Made by a program: the position numbers and the translations under genes. From contig JANNDY010000032.1 in assembly GCA_031378345.1 (NCBI GenBank), positions 1 to 64,000 of the forward strand: a DNA stretch of 64,000 bases, read 5' to 3'. This DNA is from Emticicia sp031378345 (lineage in GTDB: Bacteria; Bacteroidota; Bacteroidia; Cytophagales; Spirosomataceae). This document shows positions 19,701 to 26,385 of this stretch, one piece after another (positions within the stretch are counted from its first letter, which is position 1; each line of letters starts with the position of its first letter). The notes beneath the pieces are model-generated. The model saw only the letters and a program-made list of their open reading frames with translations. It was not told the origin of the DNA and did no database searches.

Positions 19701-20949
19701 TTCGGAATGCAGGATTTTTATCTAAAGTATTAAAAAGGTTGGCGTTATTATCTACAGGTTGGTAAACTCCATTGTTTTGTTTGTCCCCAATATCAGAAAA
19801 TGCAGCCAAATTTCGCATTGATTCTATATTATTGGTACGATTGGTTACATAAACTTCCAAACGAGTAATTCGTACGCCAGAAAGCACCAAAGGAAGATTT
19901 TTTAATGATTTTTCGTAATTACTTCTGAAAAATTGTGCCAAAAAGAAGTGCCGGTTTTCGTCATAATTATCGCATCGAATTTCAAAAACTCGACTTTGAG
20001 AGCCACCATTCAAAACAATAGATTCTGTTTTTGACAATTGTTGGGCAAGAACTGCCGTAATATCTAATTTGCCAAGTCTAAAACCAGCTTTTATTCCTCG
20101 TAAATTTTGAACTCCTGGAATCAGCTGACTTTTTACAGGCATTGTAATATTTCCTGCCTCGACCTTTTGTAAAATATCTTCAGGTTGGTTTTTGAAATTA
20201 AGTTTTAATTGATTTTCAAAATTAAATGCGGCTTTGGTGTCAAGGTTTGTCAAAACGCCTAACTTATCACCGATTTTTCCATTAAAATTGATGTTTATTT
20301 GTTCTTTAAAGTCAAAAAGTGTTTGTTTTCGTTGAATAAGTGGGAGAAATGGATTATCAATAAATTGTTTTAAAACATAAAAATCGAGGGTAACGAATCC
20401 ATTTGGTTTTAAACTTTCAGCAATATTTCCTCCAAAAATTCTATCAACAACTGGATTTTTTTCTAAAAGTGGTCTTAAACCTCGTCCACTTGTGGCACTT
20501 TTTCCATCTTGCAAATTTTCATAATCTCTTAAAATGCTTCTACGAATCGAAGTATTTTGAATACTCGAATATTGGTTGAAAGTCAAAGATTGAGGAGTTC
20601 GATAATCAATTTTTTCCCCTACTTTTTCAGTTACAGAAATTTCCTTTGTTTCAGGATTTATCTTGAAATCATTCTTGATGTTTTTGGCATCTTTCAAATA
20701 AAAGGGTGACTGAGGAATGTTTGAAGAATAGCGATTGAGGAATCTATCTTGCCAATTATAGACAGGTTTTGTGCCAGATTTGACTACAATTGTATCTTTT
20801 TCAGGAATAGCAAGGGAATCTACAATTGTTTTATTTGCAGGATTTGTACTTTTTTTACGGATTTGCCCAAAACTTGAATTTAAAGTGCAAAATGAAGAAA
20901 AAAGTAAAATTATAGTAACACGATTTAGTTTTAATAGCTGTTTGAACAT
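13729..20949 (-). CDS. sprA: SprA/Sov, outer-membrane translocon of the type IX secretion system
   Basis: A 2406-residue protein, the normal giant size for SprA (Sov in Porphyromonas). A signal peptide ends near residue 29 (cleavage after SSFGQ). The N-terminal third contains the NPFLPLIQRKQTLFDF region. A central segment has MIDDFEATRNINDL followed by RWRPASTP, a motif I associate with the family. Long beta-strand-rich stretches fill the rest, ending in aromatic barrel-like strands (INVRFALSDQ). SprA forms the large outer-membrane barrel through which T9SS cargo and gliding adhesins pass. Its order ruvA-sprA-gcvH is conserved in many Bacteroidota. No frameshift is seen over 7.2 kb. Confidence 0.95.
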   Translation of the reverse strand: MFKQLLKLNRVTIILLFSSFCTLNSSFGQIRKKSTNPANKTIVDSLAIPEKDTIVVKSGTKPVYNWQDRFLNRYSSNIPQSPFYLKDAKNIKNDFKINPETKEISVTEKVGEKIDYRTPQSLTFNQYSSIQNTSIRRSILRDYENLQDGKSATSGRGLRPLLEKNPVVDRIFGGNIAESLKPNGFVTLDFYVLKQFIDNPFLPLIQRKQTLFDFKEQININFNGKIGDKLGVLTNLDTKAAFNFENQLKLNFKNQPEDILQKVEAGNITMPVKSQLIPGVQNLRGIKAGFRLGKLDITAVLAQQLSKTESIVLNGGSQSRVFEIRCDNYDENRHFFLAQFFRSNYEKSLKNLPLVLSGVRITRLEVYVTNRTNNIESMRNLAAFSDIGDKQNNGVYQPVDNNANLFNTLDKNPAFRKIDTTTASLAGLGLKKGIDYEILRGAKRLTEREFKFNPELGYISLVTPLRNDEILAVAYEYTYNGRTFKVGELTEDYSARREDEVIMLKLIKSSTIRNRTSNPMWDLMMKNIYSLGVPGVGKQGFQLRVIYKDDKTGIDNPNLQEGRKLQNIPLIRLLGLDKLNPNNDPQPEGDGNFDFVEDVTIDTKMGKLIFPVLEPFGKTLNNLFDADEQILREKYVFNELYRTTMTDAQQVTTKNKFFIRGSLQASNAAEIALPLGASGQSVRIYAGGVQLQEGIDYTIEPQLGRIKITNTSILNSARQIRIEWEKPDLFNTQIRFMMGTRFDYNLSKDIHLGATFMSLRESTPGFMTRTAIGQEPVNNSIVGIDVNYQKDARFLTRFLDALPLIQTKEMSSIQFTAEYAKLFPAVNNKRIGGNAMIDDFEATRNINDLTRQPTRWRPASTPEKFQGSATGYDYNFKRGKIAVYTVDQSTYYQGGFGGTGDVLPPKVTEEANGNLYEKAFSPAQIFTGRSLTSFNKDIPLNILDFSYFPAERGMYNYNTNLDADGYLPNPKQNFGSVMRGITADNDFDNANTEYVTFWMLDPFKDIVRDGSPNGNKRNTTGGKMMFHLGDISEDFIPDSRNNFENGLIPNGGSTSQPVNTRWGKAPSVQFMTDAFDNQQGSREKQDVGLDGLNDNEETTYPHIQKYLNDIKGKVKPAVFEEFSKDPSGDNFKFFIDAEYDAQNKNLLQRFKNYLGSENNSPKNDNQTSGNTTTLANSVTPDKEDINADNTVNDVENFYEYEINLQPGKLDVGNGFIVDKVTVPGTDATWYLYRVPLKQFTRKFGDINGFKSIRFMRMVLTEFEQPVVLRFASLQLESNQYRVYDKNLSKAGLTEVPEPYDAKFKVGVVSIEENGCADDGQNCNVKNGKTPYVVPPGFIRDRDITQQQFNIVFNEQAISLGVTNLRDGDSRAVFRNTRIDMLNYKRLKMFVHAENETGDQKNVGGAFMRIGTDLTENYYEIEIPQLKVTPNGTLTDTDIWPEENAIDVALQELVALKGMRNRDAKNVTVPFTKQTEDGKFNISVLGNPDLSTVLTIMLGVRNPKSPEEQANTYLVWMNELRAFGFDQTSGEAALLAANIKLADLATVTINGNLKTYGFGGVQDKISERARETGKGIGIASNIELDKLFPEKWGLKIPFFVNFDKQTVTPHFNPLDPDMPLEVALSNISDQTQRERYRRLVVDENTRRGFNFSNIRKIKTKEGAKSHVYDIENFSFTYAQNNVNKRNVLIDDYSLNQYRGGLTYQFQPKQINWEPFKSSKKFDKPFLYWIKDLNLSPLPTVIAFRTDFDRNFAKTQLRNSDLTTNGIIPTFEKYFLMNRTYDLQWNLTKSILLNYAATMNTIIDEPTGDLNTQKKIDSLYKSLFRFGRAKNFSQEMRVTYRLPLDKFFLLDWMTADAKYNSNFNYQAAAFNIKDEFDIPFGNTIRNGRDRGVRGKIDFVKLYNKAKYLRFANSPNQERKRYTRNPSDDEEVEIVSSNLAKAFTRLLMSVRGIDYDYSIIETTILPGFIATPKFFGLSNDFGNSAARNFVIGSQAHDFQVVAGNNGWLAKTQQQTQPFTQTVQKKFSFRTTIEPAKDFRIQISGNMSRGDTYQEYYLIDSLGKNYGSRSPVRNGNFGMSFWAFRTAFTRMSKSDIKNNYHYDVFENMIKLRDNIYENYKNTGETKYDKNSQDILIPAFFAAYSGKESRAKIGLNPFNPNNRKVNLPLPNWRIDYSGLTSIEFFKKRFSSISIQHSYTSNFNVGNFTSSLEYNNINTRIDLTQRGYPLPSDNVLNSLSQFIPVYIMSTITLEEKFAPFIGIQFVTKSKISGKFEYNKERRASLNLANSQVAEYSSDDFVFNFGFKKNNVKLPLRGRDGKVITLKNDLNLQFNFTIRDIKAIQRRLDGDPQPTQGNYNLQLGPRISYQVNKRVIMNFYVDHLVNTPFVTNFSFPRKTTTGGINVRFALSDQ

Positions 20950-21078
20950 ACAGTTTTTGAGGAATTTTCAATAGGAATATAAACCTCTAACGACTAAAAC
21001 CTTGCCAATAGTCTATTTCACACCTAAAAATAAACAGGATTAAAGGTTTTTTTGATTAAATGGTTTAAATGTAAAAAA

Positions 21079-21113
21079 ACTCAGAATTCAGAACTCAGAA
21101 TTTAGAACTCAAC
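21079..21113. repeat. Heptad array (ACTCAGA type) starting at the ruvA stop
   Basis: Five units ACTCAGA, ATTCAGA, ACTCAGA, ATTTAGA, ACTCAAC. Read on the minus strand, the TGA stop of ruvA (21109-21111) is inside the first unit, so the array starts right at the end of the gene. Confidence 0.8.
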
Positions 21114-21702
21114 GAAGTGCAAATTTTATCAATTGTTCCACTGTAATGTCATTGCCTTCACGTTTCAAAATTGTATCAATACTTTTTTCGGCAGTAGCTC
21201 TTGGAATCCCGAGCATAACCAATGCAGCAAGTGATTCATTTTTGAGTTTTGCATTGGCTGGGGTGAATGTGTTTGGAGTATGACCAGTCAATAATGTATC
21301 TTTCTTTAATTTGTCTTTTAGCTCAATTATTGCTCTTTGGGCAGTTTTTAGACCAATTCCTTTAATACTTTGAATCGTTTTGGCATCTTCCGTAACGAGT
21401 GCATGCTTTATTTCGCCAGAAGAAAGAGAAGAAAGCATAACCATTGCAGTATTCGGACCAATGCCCGAAACTGAAATCAAATCTTCAAATAAATCTCTTT
21501 CATCAATGGTATAAAATCCAAATAATGTATGAGAATCTTCCCTTACTATGAGCAAAGTATGCAATTTGCAACGCTCCTCAGTAGAATGAAGTGCAGAGTA
21601 AGTTTGAAGTGATATTTTTACTTGATAGCCAACACCACCCGCATCAATAATGACATAAGATGGGTCTTTGTAAGCTAATTTTCCGTCGAGGTAAGCAATC
21701 AT
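21109..21702 (-). CDS. ruvA: Holliday junction DNA helicase subunit RuvA
   Basis: A 197-residue protein with the RuvA order: OB-fold domain (MIAYLDGKLAYKDPSYVII start, GVGYQVKIS), the two helix-hairpin-helix motifs (LISVSGIGPNTAMVML and IQSIKGIGLKTAQRAIIELKDKL), and a C-terminal RuvB-contact domain. RuvA tetramers hold Holliday junctions for the RuvB motor. ruvB is not in this window. The gene is flanked on both sides by heptad arrays and precedes sprA. Confidence 0.95.
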   Translation of the reverse strand: MIAYLDGKLAYKDPSYVIIDAGGVGYQVKISLQTYSALHSTEERCKLHTLLIVREDSHTLFGFYTIDERDLFEDLISVSGIGPNTAMVMLSSLSSGEIKHALVTEDAKTIQSIKGIGLKTAQRAIIELKDKLKKDTLLTGHTPNTFTPANAKLKNESLAALVMLGIPRATAEKSIDTILKREGNDITVEQLIKFALR

Positions 21703-21713
21703 TTTATAGAGTT

Positions 21714-21741
21714 TAGAGTGCTGAGTTATGAGTGCTGAGTT
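21714..21741. repeat. Heptad array (CTGAGTT type), left member of an inverted pair
   Basis: Units TAGAGTG, CTGAGTT, ATGAGTG, CTGAGTT just upstream of the ruvA start. It is inverted with respect to 21776-21803, so the 100-base gap can form a long imperfect hairpin. Confidence 0.75.
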
Positions 21742-21775
21742 TTGGAAATCTAAATTCTAAACCGCAATTGCGACC

Positions 21776-21803
21776 ACTCAGAATTCAGAACTCAGAACTC
21801 TTT
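21776..21803. repeat. Heptad array (ACTCAGA type) abutting the stop of the outer-membrane protein gene
   Basis: Units ACTCAGA, ATTCAGA, ACTCAGA, ACTCTTT. The TGA stop of the next minus-strand gene occupies 21804-21806, so the array begins with the base after the stop codon. Confidence 0.8.
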
Positions 21804-22349
21804 TCATTTTATAATATTTAGTCGTAATCCACCGCTTACTTGTCCATTCCAAAAGAACGGTGAGGGCAAGGCTTCTACATAAAGTCCTGCATCCATAAAA
21901 AAAGCGATGGGTTGGTTTGGTAATTTTAGTTCGATGCCTGCTGTGCCTGTTGGTCCAAGTGACACTTTCTTTATATGGTCAATTTTTTGACTTATTAATA
22001 TATCAGCATAATGATTTCGATTATTGATTTGTCCACCAAAACCATAATAAACATGAGCCCAATCTCTATTGAAAATAGCTTTATTCCATAAATATAAGCC
22101 TTGAATCATCAAACCAGCAGTTTTATATTCACCTCCATTATAGCGACGTTGGCGATTATAAATAAAACCATACGTGCCAATATTTATATCAAAAGCTTTA
22201 TCACCATTCTGAAAATATTTACGAGCATTGAAGCCAAGAGGTTCGCCTACTCGAAATCCAACAGCCCAATTATAGTCATATTGTGCAAAAGTTTCGGTAG
22301 CGGTACTTAATAAAAGCAAAATTGTGAAAGCAAAAAGTGTTTTTTTCAT
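21804..22349 (-). CDS. Predicted small outer-membrane beta-barrel protein
   Basis: A 181-residue protein with a signal peptide (MKKTLFAFTILLLLSTATETFAQ, cleavage near residue 22). The mature part is rich in alternating aromatic and glycine residues and ends in GGLRLNIIK, consistent with a small barrel of about eight strands. The segment WAVGFRVGEPLGFNARKYF matches a common Bacteroidota outer-membrane type. Function is unknown. It is upstream of ruvA on the same strand, behind an inverted pair of heptad arrays. Confidence 0.65.
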   Translation of the reverse strand: MKKTLFAFTILLLLSTATETFAQYDYNWAVGFRVGEPLGFNARKYFQNGDKAFDINIGTYGFIYNRQRRYNGGEYKTAGLMIQGLYLWNKAIFNRDWAHVYYGFGGQINNRNHYADILISQKIDHIKKVSLGPTGTAGIELKLPNQPIAFFMDAGLYVEALPSPFFWNGQVSGGLRLNIIK

Positions 22350-22439
22350 TGTGGTTTTAATTCAATTTTCTTAGAAATTTCTCAAAAGTATAAAATACTG
22401 AAATCTAAACGAAATGTTATTTCTATTTATTGAACAAAA

Positions 22440-22465
22440 AAGCGTCTGAATTTATTTCAGACGCT
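22440..22465 (-). terminator. Terminator of the four-helix membrane protein gene
   Basis: A 10-base perfect stem (22441-22450 with 22455-22464, AGCGTCTGAA arms) and a TTTA loop. On the minus strand it is followed by seven T. It lies 23 bases after the stop of the gene at 22488-22841. Confidence 0.85.
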
Positions 22466-22487
22466 TGATTAATGATATTTCTACGCA

Positions 22488-22841
22488 TTATTTTTTTCTT
22501 AATTCGCTCCAAGTCCAAGCTGTAAGTGCCAATTCGGCAACTGCAAATAAAATAAGTGGAGGTTTTGCCATGCCAAGAACTACTAAAGTAATAAGTCCAA
22601 AACAAAAGAAAGTTCTGCCATAAATAGTTGCTTTTATTACTTCGGGCGTGCCATGATTGACCATTGCGTAATAATAAAATGAAAGTGCTAAAGCTAAAAT
22701 ACCGACTACCCGAATCCATATTTCGGAGGCTGGGTCAAGACCAAACATACTCAATAGCATATTCGGGACAAATACCAATTGTAAGCCAGACAAAATGACA
22801 TAAGCCATTTGTCCATAAAGCGATTTGTAAGTTTTTTGCAT
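22488..22841 (-). CDS. Small four-helix membrane protein
   Basis: A 117-residue protein from the ATG at 22839-22841; the frame continues to 22922, but the extra 27 residues are polar and lie over a terminator, so the shorter form is chosen. Four hydrophobic segments lie at about residues 11-30, 42-62, 72-90 and 92-108, and the protein ends in a charged ELRKK. It looks like the DoxX-like/DUF4345 type but I cannot assign it firmly. Terminators lie on both sides, so it is probably transcribed alone. Confidence 0.7.
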   Translation of the reverse strand: MQKTYKSLYGQMAYVILSGLQLVFVPNMLLSMFGLDPASEIWIRVVGILALALSFYYYAMVNHGTPEVIKATIYGRTFFCFGLITLVVLGMAKPPLILFAVAELALTAWTWSELRKK

Positions 22842-22898
22842 TTTAGATTTAAGGTTTAAAAGGTTGATAATTTGCAAGTTATGAGTATTTTTTGAAAT

Positions 22899-22932
22899 AA
22901 AAAAAGTGTCTGATTTTGTCAAACACTTTTTT
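22899..22932 (-). terminator. Terminator of the DUF3299-like gene
   Basis: An imperfect stem (AAAAAAGTGT arm with ACACTTTTTT arm) with a loop of about 10 bases and a T run on the minus strand. It lies 20 bases after the stop of the gene at 22952-23404. Confidence 0.8.
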
Positions 22933-22951
22933 AAAAACTATTTCAGAAAAT

Positions 22952-23404
22952 TTATAAAATTACATCACAATTTTCCAGAATGTAATTCAATTCATTTATA
23001 TCATCGGCATTGAGTTTCATTTTACCTTTTACAGTAACACGGTCGTCGGTATCAAATCTTTTAGTTGATTTTTTGAATTTTATTTGTACAACTGACTCAG
23101 GACCAGCACCGCCACAGAAAAAACAAGAACTGTATGGATTTGCCGAAAGAACATACACATTGGCATCAACGTCTACAGGAATCATATAGCCTGTCAAAAC
23201 GATTTCTTTGTCTTTCAAGTTTGCAACTTTTGCTCCAAAAGTAGGGTAGAGGACAAACATTGATTCTTCGGCACTCCATTTTTTCTTGAAAGTTACATCA
23301 CGAAGCATTTCCCAAGTAACTTTTAATGGCTCTTCCAGAATCGTGAAAGAAAATAAAGAAAGTGATAAAAGTAAAACTAAAGTAGAACTAAGATATTTTT
23401 TCAT
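22952..23404 (-). CDS. Secreted DUF3299-like protein
   Basis: A 150-residue protein with a signal peptide (about residues 1-22). The core has GYMIPVDVDANVYVLSANP followed by SSCFFCGGAGPESVVQI, a CxxC-type site typical of DUF3299-like periplasmic proteins, and an OB-like end with RVTVKGKMKLN. It is probably periplasmic and may bind metal or heme through the two cysteines. It is downstream of an FtsX-type permease and an ABC ATPase on one strand, which resembles the permease/ATPase/DUF3299 grouping of zinc-regulated clusters. The metal is not shown by the sequence. Confidence 0.7.
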   Translation of the reverse strand: MKKYLSSTLVLLLSLSLFSFTILEEPLKVTWEMLRDVTFKKKWSAEESMFVLYPTFGAKVANLKDKEIVLTGYMIPVDVDANVYVLSANPYSSCFFCGGAGPESVVQIKFKKSTKRFDTDDRVTVKGKMKLNADDINELNYILENCDVIL

Positions 23405-23420
23405 TTGAATAAAATCTAAT

Positions 23421-23448
23421 AATTGTTAATTGTTTATTGATAATTGTT
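23421..23448. repeat. Heptad array (AATTGTT type) starting at the permease stop
   Basis: Four exact heptads AATTGTT, AATTGTT, TATTGAT, AATTGTT. The TAA stop of the FtsX-type permease (23447-23449) overlaps the last unit. The same unit family recurs at the cysH stop (51671-51698). Confidence 0.8.
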
Positions 23449-24634
23449 AGCTTTCTTTTGCCAATGTATTTGAAATATTAATTTTATAAATGCCAATCGA
23501 AGGTAAAGCCGCTGCCAAAATTCCGACTAATAACGCTCCCAAAAACAAATATATTTCGCCAGTTTGCAAAGAAAATTGACTGACATCAAAATGAAACTTC
23601 TTGCTTAATTGATTTGAAATAAGGTAAATTCCTATTCTACTAAGCAAAATTCCTGCAAAAAAGCCTAAAAGAGATAATATTATTCCTTCTAATAACAACA
23701 TTAGAAACAAACGAGTTTGACTTGCACCCATCGAAAGCATCAATGCCATTTCGTATTTGCGTTCTTTCAATGAATTATACAAAGAAACAAAAACGCTTAT
23801 GCCCGAAATGAGCATAATCACAGCCGCTAAATATTGCAAACCCTCAATGCCGATGCCCAATAATTCAAACAATCGATTGACTTCAATTGCTGGAACTGCC
23901 GCCTGTAATTTTGAATTTTGATTGATATTTCGAGGCATTGTCATCATGCCCATCGGTGAGCGAAATTTGATAATTGCACTTGTAATTTCTCTTTTGGTGT
24001 TTGAATCTAAAGGACTTTTTTCATGTTCATGAATTTGCCAAACACTACCCAAACTTGTCAAAATTAGATTATCAACAACTGAATTATTAAATTCTAAAAT
24101 ACCAACAACTTTATATTTTTCGTCTTCATGTTTTTCACCTTCCGTGTCAAGTCCATGCGAACTTGAAAAACTATCACCAACTTTTAAATTAGTATTTAAT
24201 GCAGTTTGTCCACCCAAAATAACTTCCAAATCTTTCTTGAAAATCGCTCCAGAGGCAAAACTGGTCTTGAAATGTTCTAAATATTTTTTGTTTGTGCCTA
24301 CGATTCTGTTACCTTGAAAATTATCGCCAATAGACAAAGGAATCATTTCTTTCACCATTGGATTTTGAGCAATTGCCTGCACATCGTCCAAATAAACATT
24401 GCCAGTTGGATTATCAATTTGATAAATACTCGACAAAATTAGCTGCAATGGACTGCCTTTTGCTCCAACAACTAAGTCTATCCCGCTGATATTTTTTGCA
24501 AATTTATCTTGTAATTGTTTGCCCAAAAGCATCAAAAGCGAAATCATTGCAATGCCCAAAGTCATTAACAAAATACACAAAAAACTGTTGAGTTTTTTAT
24601 CAAGAATATTTTTCCAACTGATTTTTAAAAGCAT
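23447..24634 (-). CDS. FtsX/MacB-type ABC transporter permease
   Basis: A 395-residue protein from the ATG at 24632-24634; the open frame runs to 24700 but the added part lies in a heptad array. Layout: one N-terminal helix (about 15-38), a large periplasmic domain to about residue 265, and three C-terminal helices, as in FtsX/MacB/LolC permeases. The periplasmic domain has two His/acid-rich stretches, SSHGLDTEGEKHEDEKY and WQIHEHEKS. It pairs with the ATPase upstream and the DUF3299-like protein downstream. The histidine-rich parts suggest, but do not prove, a metal substrate. Confidence 0.82.
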   Translation of the reverse strand: MLLKISWKNILDKKLNSFLCILLMTLGIAMISLLMLLGKQLQDKFAKNISGIDLVVGAKGSPLQLILSSIYQIDNPTGNVYLDDVQAIAQNPMVKEMIPLSIGDNFQGNRIVGTNKKYLEHFKTSFASGAIFKKDLEVILGGQTALNTNLKVGDSFSSSHGLDTEGEKHEDEKYKVVGILEFNNSVVDNLILTSLGSVWQIHEHEKSPLDSNTKREITSAIIKFRSPMGMMTMPRNINQNSKLQAAVPAIEVNRLFELLGIGIEGLQYLAAVIMLISGISVFVSLYNSLKERKYEMALMLSMGASQTRLFLMLLLEGIILSLLGFFAGILLSRIGIYLISNQLSKKFHFDVSQFSLQTGEIYLFLGALLVGILAAALPSIGIYKINISNTLAKES

Positions 24635-24644
24635 CTTTTTCAAT

Positions 24645-24665
24645 GACGAATGTTGAATGACAAAT
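24645..24665. repeat. Heptad array (GACGAAT type) upstream of the permease
   Basis: Three units GACGAAT, GTTGAAT, GACAAAT starting 10 bases upstream of the permease start codon. Confidence 0.65.
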
Positions 24666-24706
24666 TCTTGCAGTACGACGTAAATAAAGTATACGCACAA
24701 TTGACA

Positions 24707-24780
24707 TCATTTTGAAAGAATTCGTTAGTAGCGAATTAGTACCGTGCGTTGGTATCTCGTAACAAATGCTTTCAAAATGA
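24707..24780. repeat. 74-base element with 12-base perfect terminal inverted repeats
   Basis: TCATTTTGAAAG at 24707-24718 and its exact complement at 24769-24780 enclose 50 bases that are richer in GC than the surroundings and contain a further small inverted repeat (TTCG...CGAA). It lies in the 194-base gap between the ABC ATPase and the permease. It could be a miniature mobile element, an RNA hairpin or a regulatory site; no coding frame is present. Confidence 0.55.
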
Positions 24781-24828
24781 CAACAAGGCGTAAAAAATTA
24801 TACTACATACTATCGTACTCAGTTATCT

Positions 24829-25449
24829 TCAAAGTGTTATAATATTTTTAAATCTACTTTTCAATCTTTGGTCATGCGTAACAATTACCAAAGCTGCATT
24901 TTGTGCTTGATTTTCGAGCAAATTAACAACTTTTTCGCAGTTCGTATCATCAAGATTTGAGGTGGGTTCATCTGCCAAAATTACGTTTGGATTATTCATT
25001 AATGCCCTTGCAATGCTTACACGTTGCTGTTCGCCACCACTCAAAAGTGAAGTTTTTTTGTCTAATAATTCTACAAAACTAAGATTTTTTGCCAGTTTTT
25101 CAGCTTGATCTTTCGACTTATTTTGGTCTGCCAAATAATTTGCTAAAAGCAAGTTTTCCATTACATTAAGTGAACTCACAAAATGCGATTTTTGGTAAAT
25201 AATTCCCAAATGATTGGCTCGAATTTTTGTTGCTTGTTTGGCAGAATATTGAGCTAATTCTTGCCCATTTATTTTTATTGACCCACTTTTAGGAGTTAAA
25301 AGCAATGCCATTAAATGTAGTAATGTGGTTTTTCCAACGCCCGAATTGCCAAGAATTAGTAAAGTTTCTCCTTTTGCACATGAAAATGAAGGGAAACTGA
25401 ATTTTCTTTGTTCGTTATATGAAAATTGAAGGTCTGAGCAAGCGAGCAT
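24829..25449 (-). CDS. ABC transporter ATP-binding protein (LolD/MacB type)
   Basis: A 206-residue single ATPase domain. Walker A GNSGVGKTT is at about residues 34-42, the signature LLSGGEQQRVSIARAL follows the helical part, Walker B is VILADEPTSNLD, and the switch histidine is in VTHDQ. It has the short LolD-like length. It is the probable motor for the FtsX-type permease 194 bases downstream on the same strand. The substrate is unknown. Confidence 0.9.
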   Translation of the reverse strand: MLACSDLQFSYNEQRKFSFPSFSCAKGETLLILGNSGVGKTTLLHLMALLLTPKSGSIKINGQELAQYSAKQATKIRANHLGIIYQKSHFVSSLNVMENLLLANYLADQNKSKDQAEKLAKNLSFVELLDKKTSLLSGGEQQRVSIARALMNNPNVILADEPTSNLDDTNCEKVVNLLENQAQNAALVIVTHDQRLKSRFKNIITL

Positions 25450-25552
25450 CTTTTAATATTTTTGCTTCAAAGGTAATAATTTCGCCTAAATTATTTAGAT
25501 TTTTAATAAAAAATATGCTCTTTTTATGAACTAAAATTTCTTAAAAAACATT

Positions 25553-25571
25553 GTCTATAAAGTCAATAGAC
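25553..25571. promoter_or_regulatory. Palindrome GTCTAT-N7-ATAGAC upstream of peroxiredoxin
   Basis: A perfect 6-base inverted repeat with a 7-base spacer, ending 30 bases before the peroxiredoxin ATG. Nearly the same site with the same spacing lies upstream of cysI (54537-54555). It has the size and symmetry of a dimeric regulator's binding site. Which protein binds it is not known. Confidence 0.5.
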
Positions 25572-25601
25572 TAATTAATTTCAAACTAAATCAATAAAAA
25601 T

Positions 25602-26237
25602 ATGTCGCTTAGATTAGGAGATATTGCACCAGATTTTACTGCCGAAACAACGCAGGGAACAATAAATTTTCATGAATGGCTTGGCAATTCTTGGGGAATG
25701 TTGTTTTCTCACCCTGCCGATTTTACGCCAGTTTGTACAACAGAATTAGGCAAAACTGCCCTCTTGAAAGATGATTTTGCCAAAAGAGGTGTAAAAGTTA
25801 TCGCAGTTTCGGTTGATGATTTAGCTTCACATGGGCGTTGGGTGCCAGATATTGAAGAAGTAAATGGCGTTATAATGAATTTTCCAATAATTGCTGACAG
25901 CGATAGAAATGTGGCAACATTGTATGACATGATTCACCCAAATGCTTCTGAAAAAACTACGGTTCGCTCAGTATTTATTATCGGACCAGACAAAAAAGTA
26001 AAATTAACTTTAACATATCCTGCTTCAACGGGTCGCAATTTTACTGAACTTTTACGAGTGATTGATTCTTTGCAATTAACTGCAAATTTTCAAGTTGCTA
26101 CACCAGCCGACTGGCAAGATGGCGAAGATACAATTGTAGTTCCTGCAATTTCGACTGAAGATGCAATTATTAAATTCCCGAAAGGTTTAAGAGTTGTGAA
26201 ACCATATTTGCGTTATACTCCGCAACCAAATAAATGA
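25602..26237 (+). CDS. 1-Cys peroxiredoxin (Prx6 family)
   Basis: A 211-residue peroxiredoxin. The peroxidatic Cys45 is in SHPADFTPVCTTELG, and it is the only cysteine in the whole protein, so it is a 1-Cys enzyme. The long C-terminal part with TGRNFTELLRVIDSLQLT and the DWQDGEDTIV segment is typical of the Prx6 group. It reduces hydrogen and alkyl peroxides in the cytoplasm. It is transcribed alone: a palindrome lies in front of it and a terminator behind it. Confidence 0.95.
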   Translation: MSLRLGDIAPDFTAETTQGTINFHEWLGNSWGMLFSHPADFTPVCTTELGKTALLKDDFAKRGVKVIAVSVDDLASHGRWVPDIEEVNGVIMNFPIIADSDRNVATLYDMIHPNASEKTTVRSVFIIGPDKKVKLTLTYPASTGRNFTELLRVIDSLQLTANFQVATPADWQDGEDTIVVPAISTEDAIIKFPKGLRVVKPYLRYTPQPNK

Positions 26238-26285
26238 TTTTCTTGATTTTTGAGTAAATTTTTATCATAAATTGTCAATTTTATT

Positions 26286-26317
26286 AAAAACCGAAGGTAA
26301 ATTTACTTTCGGTTTTT
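26286..26317 (+). terminator. Terminator of the peroxiredoxin gene
   Basis: Arms AAAAACCGAA (26286-26295) and TTCGGTTTTT (26308-26317), with an inner GTAAATTTAC palindrome extending the stem. A T-rich tail follows on both strands. Confidence 0.85.
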
Positions 26318-26385
26318 ATTTTTATCTACTTTTGCATAATATTTGCTTTGTAAACTTCATTATTGTTTTCAAATGCTATTGAGAA

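Noticed and set aside
21079..21803. CRISPR array
   Set aside because: The repeat units are 7 bases long and directly adjacent; there are no 25-40 base repeats with unique spacers and no cas gene in the window.
22423..22719. 98-residue open frame on the minus strand
   Set aside because: It overlaps the four-helix membrane protein in another frame and runs through a terminator; composition is not protein-like.
24701..24828. A tRNA or small RNA gene in the GC-richer gap
   Set aside because: No cloverleaf or T-loop consensus is present; the inverted ends explain the structure better.
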